A program made the translations under genes and the position numbers. Below are positions 53,101-61,355 of a stretch of DNA of 64,000 nucleotides, one piece after another. Source of the stretch: an uncultured Collinsella sp. GTDB taxonomy: Bacteria > Actinomycetota > Coriobacteriia > Coriobacteriales > Coriobacteriaceae. Position 1 is the first letter of the stretch; each line of letters opens with the position of its first letter. The notes beneath the pieces are model-generated. The model did no database searches and had not been told where the DNA came from. It saw only the letters and a list, made by a program, of their open reading frames with translations. The stretch covers positions 27,270 to 91,269 of the forward strand of contig CAADVS010000038.1 of assembly GCA_900752545.1 (NCBI GenBank), in the 5' to 3' direction.

Positions 53101-54578
53101 AGCTGGGCGAGCCCGTAAATATCAACGGCAAAATGGTGGTGCCCGTTGCGTACGAGACTGCAGACGGTTGCGGCTGCGCATCGTACGCCGTGATCGGCCA
53201 GTCCATTGCGGGCTGGGGCGTTATGCCACCAGACGCCACGGTACCCCGTGCGGTGCCGTGGCCACAACATTCGGGCTTTTTGGCAACCGTCAACGAACAG
53301 CTGCAGCATATTACTTGGACGCGAAGCGCATCGGCATTTGCAACGCAGCCCGTGGGCGCCGCAGGCTGTGGCCCGGCATCGTTTAGCGTAAGCAACAACG
53401 GCAGGTGCGTGCTCTATGTAGAGAATACCGATGGCAAGGTGGGACAAACCTACGACGAAGAAGGCAACCCGGTAGCAGTAATGGGCAAGCACTTCCGCAT
53501 CTTCGCCAGCACCTTGGCAGGCGATCTGTTCACGGAGCCGTTCGTGATGTGCGAGCTGGACCATCCCGTCGATCAGATAACGACATTTTTTACGTCGGGA
53601 GGCATGCTCTCCGCGCTCGCCACGCACATTGTGAGCGCGGAGAAGAGCGAGGCAGAGCTGCACGGCATCGAAGTGCCCTTGGTGGCGTGTGCCACTCCGA
53701 CGGGCGCGGTCGCTACCTCGGGCGCGGTGGTGCCCGGAGCAGCAGGCGAATCCTTCATGGTCACGGTGCGAAACGACGGCAACACCTTGCTGACCGCCGG
53801 CACGATCGATCTGTACCGAGAGGGCTCCAGCCAGCCGTTCTCCAGCGCATCCATCGGATTCGGAGCGAACGCACGCATGGCTTCGATCTACGATCCAGAG
53901 CTTGCCGAGGACGCTTCGGCCAACGACATGGCACGCGTGAAGTACGCGCTCGAGACGCTGGGCACACGTTTTGCGACGCACCCGCTGGTAGCCGACAACG
54001 GCAACGCCGTGCTGGCACCGGGTTGCACGGCACAGTTCCGCATGAGCTTCGCCATCCCCGAGAGCTGGAGCGACGAAGTGGGCAAACGCGTAACGCTGTA
54101 TGCGAAGGCGCGTAATCTGGTGGCGCTCGATCCCGTGACGCTCGGGGAAATTCGACCGGGCACAAACTCGGCGCTTGGTGCCGTGCTGCACGAGCTTCAT
54201 GTGCCCGACGCGGCATGCGAACGCTCAGAAGTTCAGGTCGGCGTATGCGACAGCGCGGATACGACAGGACTTCACGACGCCCCGATGACGGAGGAAAGCG
54301 ATAGCGGCTCGAGTGGCGGCGGTACCGACGAGGGCGGCGGCTCCGGCGGAAGCAACTCCGGTGGCGGCAGCAGCTCTGGCAGCGGCAAGGACCGCGGTAA
54401 CAGCAAGCGTTCTGGAAAAGCAGGCGCGCTTGCTGGAACGGGTGACAGCAACATCCCCCTGACGGCAGCCGCAGCAGCACTCGCCGCGGCTGGGGGCCGC
54501 CTTGTCGCCTACAGCGCCCGCCGCACGGCACTCGAAAAAGACACCGCCGATGAGGTCAATTCGGATGAGCCTCGCTAG
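50193..54578 (+). CDS. Giant Tat-exported, LAXTG-anchored surface protein
   Basis: 1461 residues. Twin-arginine signal DRRSLLVAGASSLASVMLP at residues 3-21, an early carboxypeptidase-regulatory-like segment (ITGAQVTLTSRYAAGKQLAA), a long middle region without recognised family, and a CARDB-like segment (FMVTVRNDGNTLLTAGTIDL). The C-terminus has a Ser/Gly spacer and a sorting signal: LAGTG at residues 1413-1417, a hydrophobic stretch, then SARR. LAXTG is the class E sortase motif of high-GC Gram-positives. Start at the ATG after GGGAG; upstream frame has no signal peptide. It follows the LuxR-type gene. Adhesion or substrate binding is inferred only. Confidence 0.8.
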   Translation: MLDRRSLLVAGASSLASVMLPRVPGSANAFILPFAPTEAHADEKDPFRVLVLSRTMFGVVVVDVANKNTPITGAQVTLTSRYAAGKQLAATTDDEGTAIFEVAPLSEGYVDEATLLDAYDFNGGISISMAGYRDVEIPLARIQGGTAITAPTRPLSDGEPYFRQLTFDDWDIQYADATFMALPKDDTANEQPDTHAFTVQAHLPQGGQATLHINKVMPATSSSPETVTQIGQVKASASGTNNLATFTLEDKFLDAASNLLEEGCKLRFVLDYQGKTYTLSSPMAVVTAPAAKAESGSTTIVPTTMDQEITPFDFPAAFPGIGGNKFTCWMPSFPILFDFSFAGYVLFGGGYKPVGYMNDSGNPDPEYWKKSPRESGTKQANRYLDEMEGKWNQYKSMSAGSGTDPRNTKLLRHHCTLLFTMDIATQLYGSLAYDWVGKTWGNNNDPAYGNIKALFQVRTDLNWTEQFTLGPVPFFLNVNPWVLAKLALAVGAHTHGSGAAFFKNISLDFSNTSGSFTIQIGLAVTFGAGVAGVASSAVRGAASLTLFIGYEKADGHQLPRLRVGADVDVDVILQFVMFKWTTKAWSGSWPTLLDSWNMSVNNGNQYVLQRSELALGGDTPYTLDARFGTPGNIKAGGVPQFIASATIVTNAELLARAEVKATAVNVAPVVRDWDQAVTCIELEADAESDDTGQVEHFVHALIENDENAAPMYEYTHIRQAANAVAYPNTNSAGVSEDERGGIKPSSDNVLFTGVLSEAHMKLAMIAGVECLFRIASVRYGDNGRSRLVVHTKANGTWSAPMPVDFPLGFGENDVERDGIYDYDFDVVEYTDGRGNQDAYVLLVSGERRDGDNTLFDAASTSGILSVVRLRISNGGVRVVSHTSWRSISRGRLQEDGYHCLQCPRITVGKTLVDGRLSGAYLHRRGTTAEKALGSEAEVALECFTLWSDVSGDSLTFRQVLRFPQAPSSIELGEPVNINGKMVVPVAYETADGCGCASYAVIGQSIAGWGVMPPDATVPRAVPWPQHSGFLATVNEQLQHITWTRSASAFATQPVGAAGCGPASFSVSNNGRCVLYVENTDGKVGQTYDEEGNPVAVMGKHFRIFASTLAGDLFTEPFVMCELDHPVDQITTFFTSGGMLSALATHIVSAEKSEAELHGIEVPLVACATPTGAVATSGAVVPGAAGESFMVTVRNDGNTLLTAGTIDLYREGSSQPFSSASIGFGANARMASIYDPELAEDASANDMARVKYALETLGTRFATHPLVADNGNAVLAPGCTAQFRMSFAIPESWSDEVGKRVTLYAKARNLVALDPVTLGEIRPGTNSALGAVLHELHVPDAACERSEVQVGVCDSADTTGLHDAPMTEESDSGSSGGGTDEGGGSGGSNSGGGSSSGSGKDRGNSKRSGKAGALAGTGDSNIPLTAAAAALAAAGGRLVAYSARRTALEKDTADEVNSDEPR

Positions 54579-54627
54579 CTCCTAGTTGCTTTTACGAGAG
54601 ACGCCGACTCGGCTCATCAAACATCAA

Positions 54628-54663
54628 AATGGGCTGGTTCTGGATACCCAGAGCCAGCCCATT
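54628..54663 (+). terminator. Hairpin after the surface protein gene
   Basis: AATGGGCTGGTTCTGG pairs with CCAGAGCCAGCCCATT (one G-T pair) around a 4-base loop, 50 bases after the stop codon. Confidence 0.75.
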
Positions 54664-54801
54664 ACGCATTAGATATCGTCAGAGGAGTCGAGTTCTGCCT
54701 CGAGCTTGGCACGCCGTCTTTTCGCCAACAATCCGCACGACACGTCTTCGACAACGTATCCAACCGCAAACGCAGCAGGACGCATTCGACCGCTTTCAAA
54801 C

Positions 54802-54875
54802 TTACTCGGACAGAACCGAGTCGGTTTTGTCCGAGTAAACGAATCTCCATCGAACTCCGAACGATTGTTCGATGG
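54802..54875. promoter_or_regulatory. Two stacked inverted repeats in the ParE leader
   Basis: TTACTCGGACA (54802-54812) pairs with TGTCCGAGTAA (54829-54839), enclosing a second ACCGA/TCGGT stem. Seven bases on, TCCATCGAAC (54846-54855) pairs with GTTCGATGGA (54866-54875). The rest of the 390-base gap 54579-54970 shows nothing coding. Confidence 0.55.
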
Positions 54876-54970
54876 ATTTCGTGTTGGTTGGAATCGCCCA
54901 AGGGCTGGGCTATGCTACCTTGACTATCTATATGACTTAAACGCAGCAAAGGAGCACCGAGAGAGCGAGT

Positions 54971-56968
54971 ATGGCAAAAAACACCGCAAACTATGGTAAC
55001 GACAGTATTCGTCAGCTCAAGGACGAGGAGCGCGTACGCCTGCGCCCCGCCGTCATCTTTGGCTCGGACGGGCTCGACGGCTGCGCGCATGCCGCCTTCG
55101 AGATCCTGTCCAACGCCGTTGACGAGGCGCGCCAGGGCTACGGCAAGCTCATCACCCTTACCGCCTTTCGCGATGGCTCCATTCAGGTAGAGGACAACGG
55201 CCGCGGCTGCCCGCTCGACTGGAACCCTTCCGAGAAGCGCTTTAACTGGGAGCTCGTCTTTTGCGAGCTCTACGCCGGCGGCAAGTACAACAACAACCAG
55301 GGCGGCGACTACGACTTCTCGCTCGGTACCAACGGCCTGGGCTCCTGCGCGACCCAGTACGCCTCCGAATACATGGACGTCACGGTTTGGCGTGACGGCA
55401 ACAAGTACTCCCTGCACTTTAAGAAGGGCAAGGTCGTCGGCGCCAAAAAGAAGGCACTCGAGATTGAGCCCAGCGACGAGGACCGTACCGGCACCACCAT
55501 CAAGTGGCGCCCCGATCTTGAGGTCTTTACCTCCATCAGCATCCCCCACGATTGGTATCGCGAGACCATGCGCCGCCAGGCCGTGGTCAACGCCAACGTG
55601 ACCTTCCGCCTGCGCATCGAGGGCGACGACGGCGAGTTTTCCGAAGAGGACTTTTGCTATCCCAAGGGCATCGAAGACTACGTACTCGAGAAGGTCGGTA
55701 CCGACTACCTCACCGAGCCCTTCTTTATCGAGGCCGACCGTCGCGGTCGCGACCGCGAGGACCTGCCCGACTACAACGTAAAAATCACTGCTTGCATGTG
55801 CTTCTCGCGCACTTTCATGATGCAGGAGTACTACCACAACTCATCGTGGCTCGAGAACGGCGGCTCGCCCGAGAAGGCGGCCCGTAGCGCTCTGACCAGC
55901 GCCATCGATGCTTACATTAAGCAACAGGGCAAGTACAACAAAAACGAGAGCGGCATCAAATGGCAGGACGTCCAGGACTGCCTGGTTCTGGTGACTAACT
56001 GCTTCTCCACCCAGACGTCCTACGAAAACCAGACTAAGAAGGCCATCAATAACCGCTTTATCCAGCAAGCCATGACTGCCTTCTTTAAGGAGCGCCTCTC
56101 GACCTACTTGATCGAGAACAAGGACGCCGCCAATAAGATCATGGAGCAGGTGCTCATCAACAAGCGCTCGCGCGAGAACGCCGAGAAGACGCGCCAGAGT
56201 ATCAAGACCAACCTGCAGCAGAAGACCGACATGGCCAACCGCGTGCAGAAGTTCATCGACTGCCGCTCCAAGGACAAGAGCCGTCGCGAGATCTACATCG
56301 TAGAGGGCGACTCGGCAGCAGGCGCCATTCGCACCTCGCGCGATGCCGAGTTCCAGGGCGTTATGCCCGTCCGCGGCAAGATCCTCAACTGCCTGAAAGA
56401 GGACTATCCGCGCATCTTTAAGTCCGACATCATCATGGACCTCATGCGCGTGCTGGGCTGCGGTGTGGAGATCAAGGACAAGCGGATCAAGAACCTCGGT
56501 GCCTTTGACCTGGACAACCTCAACTGGAACAAGGTCATCATCTGTACGGACGCCGATGTCGACGGTTATCACATCCGCACGCTCGTGCTCACCATGCTCT
56601 ATCGCCTGGTGCCCACGCTTATCGACGAAGGCTACGTGTATATCGCCGAGTCGCCGCTCTACGAGATCAACTGCAAAGAAAAGACCTACTTTGCCTACAC
56701 CGAGCTCGAGAAGAACGGGATCCTCAAGGAGATTGGCGACCAGAAGTGCTCCATCAACCGCTCCAAGGGTCTTGGTGAGAACGATCCGGACATGATGTGG
56801 CTCACCACCATGAACCCCGAGACGCGTCGTCTGATCAAGGTGGAGCCCGAGGACGTCACCAAGATGGAGACCATGTTCAACCTTTTGCTGGGCAATGACG
56901 AGGCAGGCCGCAAACGCCATATCTCCGAGCACGGCAAGGAATACCTGGACCAGCTGGACTTGCAATAG
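54971..56968 (+). CDS. parE: Type IIA topoisomerase subunit B (ParE/GyrB-like)
   Basis: 665 residues. GHKL ATPase domain with SNAVDEARQGYG, VEDNGRGCPLDW and SLGTNGLGSC, transducer domain, and TOPRIM with IVEGDSAAGAIRTSRDA and the metal site VIICTDADVDGYHIRTL. Forms a tetramer with the following subunit to relax or decatenate DNA. It lacks long gyrase-specific insertions. Assignment as topoisomerase IV rather than a second gyrase is by pairing and length. Confidence 0.88.
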   Translation: MAKNTANYGNDSIRQLKDEERVRLRPAVIFGSDGLDGCAHAAFEILSNAVDEARQGYGKLITLTAFRDGSIQVEDNGRGCPLDWNPSEKRFNWELVFCELYAGGKYNNNQGGDYDFSLGTNGLGSCATQYASEYMDVTVWRDGNKYSLHFKKGKVVGAKKKALEIEPSDEDRTGTTIKWRPDLEVFTSISIPHDWYRETMRRQAVVNANVTFRLRIEGDDGEFSEEDFCYPKGIEDYVLEKVGTDYLTEPFFIEADRRGRDREDLPDYNVKITACMCFSRTFMMQEYYHNSSWLENGGSPEKAARSALTSAIDAYIKQQGKYNKNESGIKWQDVQDCLVLVTNCFSTQTSYENQTKKAINNRFIQQAMTAFFKERLSTYLIENKDAANKIMEQVLINKRSRENAEKTRQSIKTNLQQKTDMANRVQKFIDCRSKDKSRREIYIVEGDSAAGAIRTSRDAEFQGVMPVRGKILNCLKEDYPRIFKSDIIMDLMRVLGCGVEIKDKRIKNLGAFDLDNLNWNKVIICTDADVDGYHIRTLVLTMLYRLVPTLIDEGYVYIAESPLYEINCKEKTYFAYTELEKNGILKEIGDQKCSINRSKGLGENDPDMMWLTTMNPETRRLIKVEPEDVTKMETMFNLLLGNDEAGRKRHISEHGKEYLDQLDLQ

Positions 56969-57013
56969 CAGCAAATCGATAACGACGGCCCATAACAAGT
57001 TCAAGAGGAAATC

Positions 57014-59254
57014 GTGGCAAAGAAGAAGACGAAGAACCAGCCCAAGAAAAAGCAGGTCAACGCCGAGAACGTCATCGGCCTGCACTCCGAGGTCACCGAC
57101 CAGCCGATCACGCAGACGCTCGAGGTCAACTACATGCCCTACGCTATGAGCGTCAATGTCTCGCGTGCGTTCCCCGAGATCGACGGCTTTAAGCCCTCGC
57201 ACCGCAAGTTGCTCTACACCATGTACAAGATGGGCCTGCTCAAGGGCGAGCGCCAGAAGAGCGCCAACATCGTGGGCCAGACCATGAAGCTCAACCCGCA
57301 CGGCGATGCCGCGATCTACGAGACGATGGTGCGCCTAGCCACCGGCAACGAGGCACTGCTTGCCCCCTTCGTAGAGTCGAAGGGCAACTTTGGCAAGTAC
57401 TATTCGGGCGACCTGAGCTACGCCGCCTCACGTTATACCGAGGCCAAGCTCTCCCCCATCAGTGCCGAGATCTTCAAGGACATCGACAAGGACCCGGTCG
57501 ACTTCGTCGACAGCTACGACGGCGCCATGAAGGAGCCGCGCCTGCTGCCCACCACGTTCCCCAACATCCTCGTCTCGGCCAACAAGGGCATCGGCGTCGC
57601 TATGGCGTCCGACATCTGCGGCTTCAACCTCAACGAGGTCTGCACTGCCACAATGCACTACCTGCAGGACCCCGACTGCGACCTGCTCGAGTACATGCCC
57701 ATGCCCGACTTCTCGACCGGCGGCGAGATTATCTACCGCCGCGAGGAGATGGAAAAGATTATCGAGACCGGCCTTGGCAGCTTCCAGATCCGCTCCCGCT
57801 GGCGCTGGATTCCCGAAGAGCGCATCATCGAGGTGTACGAAATCCCCTACACCACCAAGACCGATGTCATCATCGAGCGCATCGTCAAGCTCTCCAAAGA
57901 GGGCAAGGTCAAGGAGATCGCCGACATCCGCGACGAGACCGACCTCTCGGGCCTGCGCATCGCCATCGACCTTAAGCGCGGTGTCGACCCCGACAAGCTC
58001 ATGGCCAAGCTCTATCGCTCGACCACGCTGCAGGATTCGTTCTCGTGCAACTTCAACGTGCTGGTCGATGGTTACCCTCGCGTTATGGGCGTGCGCCAGA
58101 TCCTGCACGAGTGGGTCAAGTGGCGTATTGAGTCCACGCGTCGCCGCATTAACTTTGACCTGGGCAAAAAGTCCGAGCGCCTGCACCTGCTGCACGGCCT
58201 TGAGGCAATTCTGCTCGACATCGACAAGGCCATCGCCATCATCCGCGGCACTAAGCTCGAGGCCGAGGTCGTGCCCAACCTTATGCGCGGCTTCGACATC
58301 GACGAGACCCAGGCCGAGTTTGTTGCCGAGCTCAAGCTCCGCAACATCAACGAGGAGTACATCCTCAACCGCACCAAGGACATCGCTAAGCTTGAGGGCG
58401 AGATTGCCGAACTTGAGGAGATCCTCTCCAGCGAGGAGAACATCAAGAAGGTCATCAGCGACGAGCTGGCCGCGGTCAACAAGAAGTACGTGATGCCGCG
58501 CCGCACGGGCAGGATCGAGCCCCATGAGGTTATCGAAGTAAGCTTGGAGCCCGAGGTCGAGGAGTACCCGGTCACCATCATGCTCTCGCGCGATGGCTAC
58601 CTTAAGAAGATGACGGACCGCGTACTCAAAAAGGCGACCACGCTCAAGTACAAGGACGGCGACAAACCCTTTATCGAGTTCCCGTCTTCCAACACGCACG
58701 AGCTGCTCGTGTTTACCAACAAGAGCCAGGTGTACAAGTGCAAGGTTGCGGCATTTGAGGACACCAAGTCGGCCCAGCTGGGCTCGTACCTGCCGACCGA
58801 TCTTGAGATGGAACCCGACGAGAGTGTCATCTGGGTCATCGACCCCGAGGACTACAAGGCCGACGTGTTGTTCGTCTTTGAGAACGGCCGCGTGGTGCGC
58901 GTCGCGCTTGCCGGATACGTTACAAAGACCAACCGCAAGCGCCTTAAGAACGCCATCTACGGTGGTAGCAAGCTGCTGTATGCCCAGGTGCTCAAGGAGG
59001 ACCGCGACATCGCACTGGTCTCGAGCGACTATCGTTTGATGAACTTCAACACGTCGCTGCTCAAGACCAAGACGACCACCAACACGCAGGGCATCCAGGC
59101 CTTTACGGCCAAGAAGGGCCGCTCGGTCACCACCGTCGGCACGACCGAGGAGATTCTTGGCGCCGGCGTCTCAGCCGAGAAGTTCACCGCGCAGAGCCTG
59201 CCCTCCGCCGGTGCCCTCATGAAAGAGAACGACATGCCGAGCCTGTTTGACTAA
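57014..59254 (+). CDS. parC: Type IIA topoisomerase subunit A (ParC-like)
   Basis: 746 residues, GTG start behind AGAGGA, 45 bases after subunit B. DNA-cleavage domain with HRKLLYTMYKMGL, the quinolone-region NPHGDAAIYETMVRLA and the catalytic tyrosine in AASRYTEAKLSP. A coiled-coil tower (EGEIAELEEILSSEENIKK) and a C-terminal beta-pinwheel follow. The GyrA box QRRGGKG is absent, which fits a topoisomerase IV-type enzyme. The N-terminal basic extension (AKKKTKNQPKKKQ) is unusual. Confidence 0.9.
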   Translation: MAKKKTKNQPKKKQVNAENVIGLHSEVTDQPITQTLEVNYMPYAMSVNVSRAFPEIDGFKPSHRKLLYTMYKMGLLKGERQKSANIVGQTMKLNPHGDAAIYETMVRLATGNEALLAPFVESKGNFGKYYSGDLSYAASRYTEAKLSPISAEIFKDIDKDPVDFVDSYDGAMKEPRLLPTTFPNILVSANKGIGVAMASDICGFNLNEVCTATMHYLQDPDCDLLEYMPMPDFSTGGEIIYRREEMEKIIETGLGSFQIRSRWRWIPEERIIEVYEIPYTTKTDVIIERIVKLSKEGKVKEIADIRDETDLSGLRIAIDLKRGVDPDKLMAKLYRSTTLQDSFSCNFNVLVDGYPRVMGVRQILHEWVKWRIESTRRRINFDLGKKSERLHLLHGLEAILLDIDKAIAIIRGTKLEAEVVPNLMRGFDIDETQAEFVAELKLRNINEEYILNRTKDIAKLEGEIAELEEILSSEENIKKVISDELAAVNKKYVMPRRTGRIEPHEVIEVSLEPEVEEYPVTIMLSRDGYLKKMTDRVLKKATTLKYKDGDKPFIEFPSSNTHELLVFTNKSQVYKCKVAAFEDTKSAQLGSYLPTDLEMEPDESVIWVIDPEDYKADVLFVFENGRVVRVALAGYVTKTNRKRLKNAIYGGSKLLYAQVLKEDRDIALVSSDYRLMNFNTSLLKTKTTTNTQGIQAFTAKKGRSVTTVGTTEEILGAGVSAEKFTAQSLPSAGALMKENDMPSLFD

Positions 59255-59291
59255 AACAACGGCAGCCAAACCGTCATGGTTTTACAACGCG

Positions 59292-59332
59292 GCGGGACCC
59301 GGAGCGCAGCAACATCGCGCTCCGGGTCCCGC
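59292..59332 (+). terminator. 16-bp hairpin after the topoisomerase genes
   Basis: Perfect 16-bp GC-rich stem (arms 59292-59307 and 59317-59332) with a 9-base loop, 38 bases after the stop. Confidence 0.75.
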
Positions 59333-59410
59333 TCGTTGCAACGTAGTCGGAATAATAGGAATCCCCGTTTTTCACTCCTGCAATCCCGCGGCACAAGGCA
59401 TGTTAAACCA

Positions 59411-59467
59411 TTAGCAAAACTTGCAAAAGTTAGCAAAACTTGCAAAAATTAGCAAAACTTGCAAAGG
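59411..59467 (+). promoter_or_regulatory. Three 19-bp tandem repeats upstream of ATPase paralogue 3
   Basis: TTAGCAAAACTTGCAAAAG at 59411, 59430 and 59449 (last copy ending AAAGG), each made of two GCAAAA half-units about 10 and 9 bases apart. The third copy overlaps the AAAGGAG ribosome binding site, so binding would directly affect translation or transcription of the ATPase gene. Confidence 0.85.
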
Positions 59468-59474
59468 AGCTACC

Positions 59475-60569
59475 ATGGAGTGCAGCAAGAACCCCTTTAC
59501 CCCAACATTTGGAAGCGTCCCTCCCTTTCTAGCGGGTCGCGAGCATATCCTGCGTGACATCAACCGTGGCCTTATCAATGGCCCGGGAGATCCCAACCTG
59601 TCGACCATTTTTACGGGCGCAAGGGGAACGGGCAAGACGGCGCTTCTCTCGCTCCTTTCAGAAACGGCGCTTGAACACGGCTGGATCGCAGCAAATGTCT
59701 CCGCCATGCCAGGCATGCTCGAAGATATTATCGAGCGAACCAAAGAAGCCGCAGATAGCTACCTCTCACAGCCTCACGCGCGCATAAACGGCGTTCAAAT
59801 TGGTCCAGTGGGCATCGATTGGACATATGCTCAAGAGGCCCAGGGCAACTGGCGCACACGCATGAATGGCATCTTTAAGCAACTCGAAAAACATGACATC
59901 GGACTTCTCATCACCATCGATGAAGTCACCGTCGATCTCGAAGAAATGCTTCAATTTGCCTCTGTCTACCAGCACTTTGTGCGCGAAGGTAAAAAAGTAG
60001 CCCTTCTCATGGCAGGGCTGCCCTACAAAGTATCGGCACTGCTGCGTAACGATTCAGTCTCGTTCCTCAGGCGTTCCCAATATCATCAGTTAGGACGAAT
60101 CACTGACGTTGAAATTGCAAACGCGTTTCGCAAAACCGTTGAGGCCGGAGGACGTTCAATCACACCAGAAGCGCTTGAGAATGCTGTGAAGGCCGTCGAC
60201 GGATTCCCCTACATGATGCAGCTCGTCGGATATCGCACTTGGGATGTTTCGGAGAACTCGCCCAAAATCAGCGCACCTGATGTCCAGCAGGGTTCTCTGC
60301 TTGCCCGTATGGAGCTGCGCGATCGCATTCTCGAAACGACCTATCGGGAGCTTTCCGATAAAGACATTGAGTTTTTGCTCGCGATGCTGCCCGATTCTGG
60401 CCCCAGCAGGGTCTCGGAGATAGCCAAACGCATGGGCGTCGCCAGCAACTACGCAAGCCAATACAAACGCCGCCTCCTCGAGGACGGCGTTATCGGGGAA
60501 CGTGGACGTGGCCTCGTCGGCTTCGACATCCCCGCGTTCAGAGAATTCTTGAACGAGAAGGCGTTTTAG
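59475..60569 (+). CDS. ATPase with C-terminal winged helix, paralogue 3
   Basis: 364 residues, ATG after AAAGGAG. N-terminus NPFTPTFGSVPPFLAGREH closely matches paralogue 1. Walker A GARGTGKT (48-55), Walker B GLLITIDEV (~143-151), FLRRSQYHQLGRI, GFPYMMQLVGYRTWD and a C-terminal winged-helix segment NYASQYKRRLLEDGVIGERG. Lengths and motif positions match paralogue 1 almost residue for residue. The N-terminal extension before M is not translated. It follows the topoisomerase operon but has its own promoter with three 19-bp repeats. Confidence 0.82.
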   Translation: MECSKNPFTPTFGSVPPFLAGREHILRDINRGLINGPGDPNLSTIFTGARGTGKTALLSLLSETALEHGWIAANVSAMPGMLEDIIERTKEAADSYLSQPHARINGVQIGPVGIDWTYAQEAQGNWRTRMNGIFKQLEKHDIGLLITIDEVTVDLEEMLQFASVYQHFVREGKKVALLMAGLPYKVSALLRNDSVSFLRRSQYHQLGRITDVEIANAFRKTVEAGGRSITPEALENAVKAVDGFPYMMQLVGYRTWDVSENSPKISAPDVQQGSLLARMELRDRILETTYRELSDKDIEFLLAMLPDSGPSRVSEIAKRMGVASNYASQYKRRLLEDGVIGERGRGLVGFDIPAFREFLNEKAF

Positions 60570-60600
60570 CACACCGGAATTGTCCACGGGAGCATCAACG

Positions 60601-60662
60601 CATGGCAATCAGTAATCCTCTTGGCAAGGGAAGTAGGCTTTCCGCCAACGCTGATTGCCATG
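60601..60662. terminator. Long hairpin between convergent genes
   Basis: CATGGCAATCAG and CTGATTGCCATG pair perfectly (12 bp). Inner TTGGC/GCCAA and GGAA/TTCC stems extend it. It separates the ATPase gene from the convergent flavodoxin gene. Confidence 0.65.
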
Positions 60663-60676
60663 CGCCCCTCTTGTCC

Positions 60677-61207
60677 TTAGGCGAGCTTGCGAGCGAACTC
60701 TCGCACCTCTTCCAACTTGGGCGAGGATGCCATGCTGTCGCGCTCGGTCATACCGCTGATGGTGACAATGCCCTGGTCCTCCCACTTGCAGTATGCGCAT
60801 GTGGACTTGTACATGGCGATCGCCGCATCATAGACGCCCTCGCTGTGGCTATCGAGCAAAAGGGCCGTCTTGGTGAACGGGAATCCCGTGGCACCGAAGG
60901 CATACAGGCGGTCGATGGCGGCTTTCTCCTGCGCAGTGATATCGAACCAGTAGATAGGCGAGGCAAAGACGACCATATCGGCGCCTTTCAGCGACTCGAT
61001 CACGTCGGCCATGTCATCCTTCTGCACGCAGACACCCTCATGGGCGAAGCAGTACTGGCATCCCAAGCAGCCGGCGATCTTCTTGCTGGCAACGCGGACG
61101 ACCTCGACCGTATTGCCGCCCTCACGCGCGGTCTCGGCAAACGCCTCGACCATGATGTCGGTATTGGCGCCCTTACGCGGGCTACCACTCAATACAACGA
61201 TATTCAT
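60677..61207 (-). CDS. Flavodoxin-family NAD(P)H-dependent reductase
   Basis: 176 residues. FMN loop SGSPRKGANTD, VFASPIYWFDITAQEKAAID, and a cysteine cluster CLGCQYCFAHEGVC like iron-sulfur flavoproteins. ATG after AAGGAGGGAG. Similar in style to the protein at 2067 and 148 bases downstream of the hydrolase gene, with a separate hairpin in the gap. Confidence 0.85.
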   Translation of the reverse strand: MNIVVLSGSPRKGANTDIMVEAFAETAREGGNTVEVVRVASKKIAGCLGCQYCFAHEGVCVQKDDMADVIESLKGADMVVFASPIYWFDITAQEKAAIDRLYAFGATGFPFTKTALLLDSHSEGVYDAAIAMYKSTCAYCKWEDQGIVTISGMTERDSMASSPKLEEVREFARKLA

Positions 61208-61224
61208 AGAAATCTCCCTCCTTC

Positions 61225-61252
61225 ATGCCGCAGGCGCGCGGCATATTTTTTT
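61225..61252 (+). terminator. Plus-strand terminator opposite minus-strand genes
   Basis: ATGCCGC and GCGGCAT (6-base loop) followed by ATTTTTTTG. It faces the wrong way for the local genes, so it may stop antisense or read-through transcripts from the ATPase gene. Confidence 0.6.
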
Positions 61253-61355
61253 GTTTTAACCAAAACGTATGGAGTTATTCAGTCGCCTCGTTTCAGCTAC
61301 TCCCACTCTTTAGAAGAATCGTTGCTGGGGAATTGGCATTGAATCAAGGCACGCC

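Noticed and set aside
54662..55837. 391-residue minus-strand frame over the ParE leader and start
   Set aside because: Shadow of the topoisomerase gene, without family resemblance.
55841..57301. 486-residue minus-strand frame
   Set aside because: Antisense to the ParE and ParC genes, repetitive hydrophobic/charged composition typical of GC-rich shadows.
59411..59467. CRISPR-like array
   Set aside because: The three 19-bp repeats are directly tandem with no spacers and overlap a ribosome binding site, so they are iterons, not CRISPR.
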